A stretch of DNA of 9,148 nucleotides from GH45 sp965370965 (GTDB lineage Bacteria > Bacteroidota > Bacteroidia > Bacteroidales > SZUA-534). Shown piece after piece: positions 7,101-9,148 of the stretch. The stretch lies in assembly GCA_965370965.1 (NCBI GenBank), contig CBDUWQ010000160.1, forward strand, positions 1-9,148, in the 5' to 3' direction. A program made the translations under genes and the position numbers. The stretch's first letter is position 1. The number at the start of each line of letters is the position of its first letter. The notes beneath the pieces are model-generated. The model ran no database searches. It saw only the letters and a program-made list of their open reading frames with translations, and was not told where the DNA came from.

Positions 7101-7764
7101 AACAGGCGATGTGTTAAAATTCGTAAGCTGTATTAATTCTTTATCGGATATTCTGAGGCAGTTTGAAGAGTATTCTGAGGCATTGGATATGTTGGATGAT
7201 GCCGAAAAAATTAGCCGCAACAACCATCTTATGGAGCAACTACAAGTAACTATTGGCAACAAAGCAATTATATATAGAATACAGAATAAACTTGACGAAG
7301 CCCTGCATCTTAACAAAGAGAAAGAAGATATTTGCCGTAAAATGGATAATAAAAAAGGGTTGGCTATTAGTTTGGGCAATATTGGCAATATTTATTACAG
7401 CAAAAAGGAGTATGATAAAGCCATAAGTTATCATAAACAAAAATCAATAATTACAAAAGAACTTGGCAATATAAAAAGCTACCTAAACGCAATTGGCAAT
7501 CAGGCTGCTATTTTAATGGAGACAGAGGAGTATGTAAAAGCACTGGATTTGCTTAAAGAACAAGAAAAGGTTAGCAAAGAGATTAATTCAATTCCTAACC
7601 TGATTATTAGTTTAACCAACTTGGCAAAAATACATGCTTTTGTTTTTAAAGAATATCAAAAAGCAAAAGCATATTGCGAAGAGGTGCTGCCTATGTATGA
7701 AAAAACAGGGCTATACCCATCGGAGAAAAGCAAATTAATAGATTTATATGAAGATATAAAATAA
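4165..7764 (+). CDS. DUF4062 - STAND/NACHT-like NTPase - TPR protein
   Basis: A 1199-residue multidomain protein. Residues 14 to about 100 are a DUF4062 domain: VRVFISSTFRDFHAERDYL (14-32), DLRWGVT (55-61), LDEIDNSRPFFICLLG (75-90) and NRYGWIP (91-97). A P-loop NTPase follows, with Walker A GESGSGKS (306-313), Walker B VIILIDGLNQLD (391-402) and RIIASS (422-427). Next are NPLYLKLAIEELR (491-503) and a likely winged-helix region (about 515-565, with YGLTLSELADLM). Eleven TPR-like repeats of exactly 40 residues run from 746 to 1185. There is no signal peptide or membrane segment, so it is probably cytoplasmic. The order DUF4062-NACHT-repeats is shared with eukaryotic TEP1, NWD1 and NPHP3-type proteins. 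STAND NTPases generally sense a ligand through their repeats and signal on ATP-driven assembly; the trigger and output here are unknown. The ATG starts ten residues before the conserved domain. No Shine-Dalgarno sequence is present. A role in antiphage defence is possible but is inference. Confidence 0.93.
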   Translation: MPEQNSTKYNWKTVRVFISSTFRDFHAERDYLVKYVFPELRQYCEQYKLHLVDIDLRWGVTREEAETGKVLDICLDEIDNSRPFFICLLGNRYGWIPNSITKSTINIFPSLSKKEGLSVTHLEIEHAALNPLLSEKEKAPHSFFYFRDAESLPNSRKIKRKERAAYKQTFFEDSKSLKTKLTNLKTTITQHFIKLPERIFYYKPSFDINLTNPEDDAYKGRFTPNSFELLGNKVKEQLKQAIQIQYKNRIEDLSLQAKSDYLLHEHDLHETFVENRTQLFIGRSSLLQKITNYAQGTENKVLAVYGESGSGKSALLSQFYKQYTNSPNNTNVLFIPHFVGATKTSSSHYQLILRICHILKNHFDFKATIPFDIDSLTETFHSFLNEANQKVIILIDGLNQLDAHYGAHSLSWLPSRLPHNVRIIASSLDGQTKISLQAKTALSLNVTPLTHNEQKDIIRQLPNVFAKTLETKYIELLSNKTDQNGKTPAENPLYLKLAIEELRVFGSFEKLESFITDIPTSVIDMFGFVINRLSNEHGIAVVERFFCLLECSRYGLTLSELADLMSETDTTNQYLVILRQVRNYLHNRAELIDFFHAGFSKAVSAIYFNESQSVVINKKRDYHKVLSDYFSSTKSADRKIHELPYQLAKAHEWEELSSVLSELDFFKTIWKQARFDVLAYWKSIHDNSSIKIVDVFAYVLTKPLEYKKYLHDLGLLFADMDLYDETTILHQALKKQHKETGEYSKLIPTLINQANIYRNKGKLNDALNDLLHAERLAKQNSDTENLAIAISNQSDILIRQGELKKALSKIEESETIAGTLNNKNLTQAIFGIKANIYQIHGNKKIALEYIEQAETICKDAELKDQLASLLFDKAAIFKEIGDYKKACELFNNAIEIYESLGKKRSVANGELSKSEIYTLQSNFDNAIELILRAKRIYQEIGDESGVGSALLAHANVLIAKGKVRDAQRFLRQAKTIFEKTGDVLKFVSCINSLSDILRQFEEYSEALDMLDDAEKISRNNHLMEQLQVTIGNKAIIYRIQNKLDEALHLNKEKEDICRKMDNKKGLAISLGNIGNIYYSKKEYDKAISYHKQKSIITKELGNIKSYLNAIGNQAAILMETEEYVKALDLLKEQEKVSKEINSIPNLIISLTNLAKIHAFVFKEYQKAKAYCEEVLPMYEKTGLYPSEKSKLIDLYEDIK
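6400..7719 (+). repeat. Eleven tandem 40-residue (120-nt) TPR-like coding repeats
   Basis: Protein residues 746-1185 divide into eleven units starting at 746, 786, 826, 866, 906, 946, 986, 1026, 1066, 1106 and 1146, with no insertion or deletion. Each has the pattern of an N/A-x-x-I-Y/L helix, a G/N-K/E-turn, A-L, then an E-x-I-type second helix. Forty residues is longer than the canonical 34 and near the 42 of kinesin-light-chain-type TPRs. The nucleotide copies are well diverged, so the array is old. It should form a superhelical binding surface, presumably the sensor part of the protein. Confidence 0.85.
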
Positions 7765-7770
7765 ATACAT

Positions 7771-8298
7771 ATGGAAAAAGTAGAACTATCGCAAAAAGTG
7801 TATGACATTTTAAAAAATGGTTTAAGTGAGCATTTTATTAAAATTTACGAATATTATAAGCAGTTACCAGTATTTAGCGAAATGCAGTATTATTTAGATA
7901 AAATTATTAAACCTGATTATTTGGATTTTACCATTAATGCTATTCACACCAATATTTTACAATTGCGCCAACAAGGGCTAAAACATTTATATTTAACTAA
8001 AAGTTTTTCGGATACTTTTTTAGCTGTTAGCACAATACCCGAGCACGATGCATCAAAAGCTGCAAAATATTTTGATACAGGGTATATCGGCTTTTTGAAT
8101 AAACTATTGCAAGAAAGTGGTTGGGGGGCAGGCAATGTTAATATTGCCCATTGGATAATATGTGTTTCTGAAAAGGGGCATTTGGGCTATCATTTTACTT
8201 ATTATCCAATGAAAACTGATAATGAGGAGCAGTTTTATCCTATTTTAGCACAAGACCTTTTAACTGAAACTGAAATGAAAGATTTAGGGATGATTTAA
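7771..8298 (+). CDS. Hypothetical protein, partner candidate of the STAND NTPase
   Basis: A 175-residue protein that I do not recognise. It is a soluble-looking sequence without a signal peptide or membrane segment. The N-terminal half (about 1-75) is predicted mostly helical and rich in Tyr, Leu and Lys. The second half contains LYLTKSFSDTFLAVSTIP (73-90) and a probably structured, aromatic-rich stretch, SGWGAGNVNIAHWIICVSEKGHLGYHFTYYP (116-146), which looks like beta strands and could be the conserved core. It starts six nucleotides after the stop of the NTPase gene, with no promoter or Shine-Dalgarno sequence between them, so it is almost certainly cotranscribed and probably works with it. 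The ATG at 7771 is the first available start. It could be an effector, an adaptor or an unrelated passenger; no function is assigned. Confidence 0.82.
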   Translation: MEKVELSQKVYDILKNGLSEHFIKIYEYYKQLPVFSEMQYYLDKIIKPDYLDFTINAIHTNILQLRQQGLKHLYLTKSFSDTFLAVSTIPEHDASKAAKYFDTGYIGFLNKLLQESGWGAGNVNIAHWIICVSEKGHLGYHFTYYPMKTDNEEQFYPILAQDLLTETEMKDLGMI

Positions 8299-8376
8299 TG
8301 ACACCCCTATTACCTAAATTGACAGAGTTTTTATAAACATTCATTTTAAAACACAATTAATAATAAATTTAAAATT

Positions 8377-9078
8377 ATGGGACTATTTAACTTTTTTAAA
8401 AAGAAAACAGAATCAGAATCTGTGCAAGAATCAGAATCAGTACAAGAAACAATGCAAGAGACAGAACAAGAAACAGAACAAGAAACAGTTGATTCAATTA
8501 CCGATATCGATAATGTAGGCACACTACACAGTTCACTACCACAAGCAAATGCATATTGGACAGCAAGAACTGTTGGCCAAAAGTTTGAGCCATTTTTGCT
8601 ATATCAGTTTGATATTTTGAATGATGCCATTACTGCTATGCTACAAAATGATTTTATTTATAGAGGAAAAGATATTCCTCTTATTTGCACCGAAGCTTTT
8701 GTTATAGGAATATATGAAATTGATAATGGAAAAACAGAGGCAATGATTGCAGGTTGGGATTTTAATGTTGAACAGTGGGAAAAAGCTAAAATGTTTTTTG
8801 AAAAAGCCGGAGGGGTATTATATAAAGAACAAAAACCCGACGATAAGGACGAAGCAGCACCTGAGGAGAATACCTCATCAATTGACATTAGCAGCATAGA
8901 GTACAAAGACACTGAATATAACGGACCAAATACTTACGAGCTGTATTCGGGACCAAATGCTGAAACTGCTAAAGAATTTCTGAAAACAAAACCAGTTACC
9001 GAAGGTTTGTATTATATTATTGTTGAAACACCCGAAGGTAATTATGGCAAAGATAAAGATGGGATTTATAAAGAATAA
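8377..9078 (+). CDS. Hypothetical two-module protein with tandem-repeat linker
   Basis: A 233-residue protein of unknown function. It opens with MGLFNFFKKK, a short hydrophobic-basic N-terminus seen on many small bacterial proteins and possibly membrane-associating, but not a signal peptide. Residues 11-37 are low-complexity: ESESVQ twice, then three ET(M/E)Q units. A first module (about 49-150) includes YWTARTVGQKFEPFLLY, FVIGIYEIDNGKTEAMIAGW and a helix near 130-144. A charged linker (151-168) leads to a C-terminal module (about 175-233) with YELYSGPNAETAKEFL and YYIIVETPEGNYGKDKDGIYKE, which looks like a small beta-rich domain. It follows the 175-residue gene by 78 nt, with no terminator or convincing promoter between, so it may belong to the same transcript. 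It lacks a Shine-Dalgarno sequence. An A/T-rich leader and a start giving the MGLFNFFKK opening support the chosen ATG. Confidence 0.85.
   Translation: MGLFNFFKKKTESESVQESESVQETMQETEQETEQETVDSITDIDNVGTLHSSLPQANAYWTARTVGQKFEPFLLYQFDILNDAITAMLQNDFIYRGKDIPLICTEAFVIGIYEIDNGKTEAMIAGWDFNVEQWEKAKMFFEKAGGVLYKEQKPDDKDEAAPEENTSSIDISSIEYKDTEYNGPNTYELYSGPNAETAKEFLKTKPVTEGLYYIIVETPEGNYGKDKDGIYKE
8410..8481 (+). repeat. In-frame tandem repeats (2 x 18 nt, then 3 x 12 nt)
   Basis: An 18-nt unit beginning gaatcagaatc occurs at 8410-8427 and 8428-8445 with two differences. It is followed by three 12-nt units (8446-8457, 8458-8469, 8470-8481) resembling ga(a/g)acagaacaa. They encode ESESVQ twice and ET(M/E)Q three times. 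All units are multiples of three, so copy-number change would keep the frame and only alter linker length. Confidence 0.85.
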
Positions 9079-9148
9079 ATAATTTTTTAATACAACCTAA
9101 CCTGAATAATTCATGCGTTTAGTTTGATGTAGCTGTAAGGCATCGGAA

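Noticed and set aside
7020..7388. Minus-strand ORF of 122 residues inside the TPR region
   Set aside because: It is antisense to an intact TPR array, and its Ser/Leu/Cys-rich composition is what the reverse strand of helical repeats gives.
6400..7719. 120-nt periodicity considered as a CRISPR array or DNA-level satellite
   Set aside because: The period is purely at protein level. The nucleotide copies are diverged, and the reading frame with TPR pattern explains it.
8298..8336. Short ORF of 12 codons starting in the TAATG overlap after the 175-residue gene
   Set aside because: The stop-start overlap hints at translational coupling, but 12 codons with no recognisable content are too few to support a gene.
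8319..8337. TTGACA followed by TATAAA before the 233-residue gene, as a sigma70-like promoter
   Set aside because: The spacing is only seven bases, far from the 16-18 required, and the Bacteroidota -7 element is not present downstream.

Overview
The window looks like a chromosomal segment from a member of the Bacteroidota. It is AT-rich. Most genes lack a Shine-Dalgarno sequence and have A/T-rich leaders. Two gene starts are preceded by good matches to the Bacteroidota -33/-7 promoter (TTTG, about 19-21 nt, TAnnTTTG). The TrmD carries CGHYKGID, a variant I associate with this phylum, and a DUF349 protein with a long acidic N-terminus is typical of it. Genus or species cannot be fixed from the sequence.

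Left part (1-3865) is housekeeping. An imperfect palindrome lies at 1-31, then a minus-strand gene for a 718-residue protein with five DUF349 repeats (183-2339). Next is a minus-strand small heat-shock protein (Hsp20, 2531-2950), closed by a strong hairpin terminator in the 190-nt gap before the DUF349 gene. The 237-nt divergent region 2951-3187 separates hsp20 from plus-strand trmD (3188-3865), the tRNA m1G37 methyltransferase, which has a good promoter immediately upstream.

The junction (3866-4164) holds no gene. It contains a clearly more GC-rich block (64 of 120 bases are G or C at 3901-4020) with several hairpins, including a perfect 14-bp GC palindrome and two copies of a similar cctgc...acagg hairpin. 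It looks like an interspersed non-coding repeat separating the housekeeping part from the accessory part.

Right part (4165-9078) is three plus-strand genes. The first encodes a 1199-residue DUF4062 - STAND/NACHT-like P-loop NTPase - TPR protein, an architecture like the eukaryotic TEP1/NWD1/NPHP3 group. Its promoter candidate is overlapped by an 8-bp inverted repeat. Six nucleotides downstream is a 175-residue protein I do not recognise. After a further 78 nt comes a 233-residue modular protein with a tandem-repeat Gln/Glu/Ser/Thr linker, also unrecognised. No terminator is visible between the three, so they may be one transcription unit. A STAND sensor with two uncharacterised partners is the most likely undescribed system here. 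A defence or signalling role is inference from architecture only.
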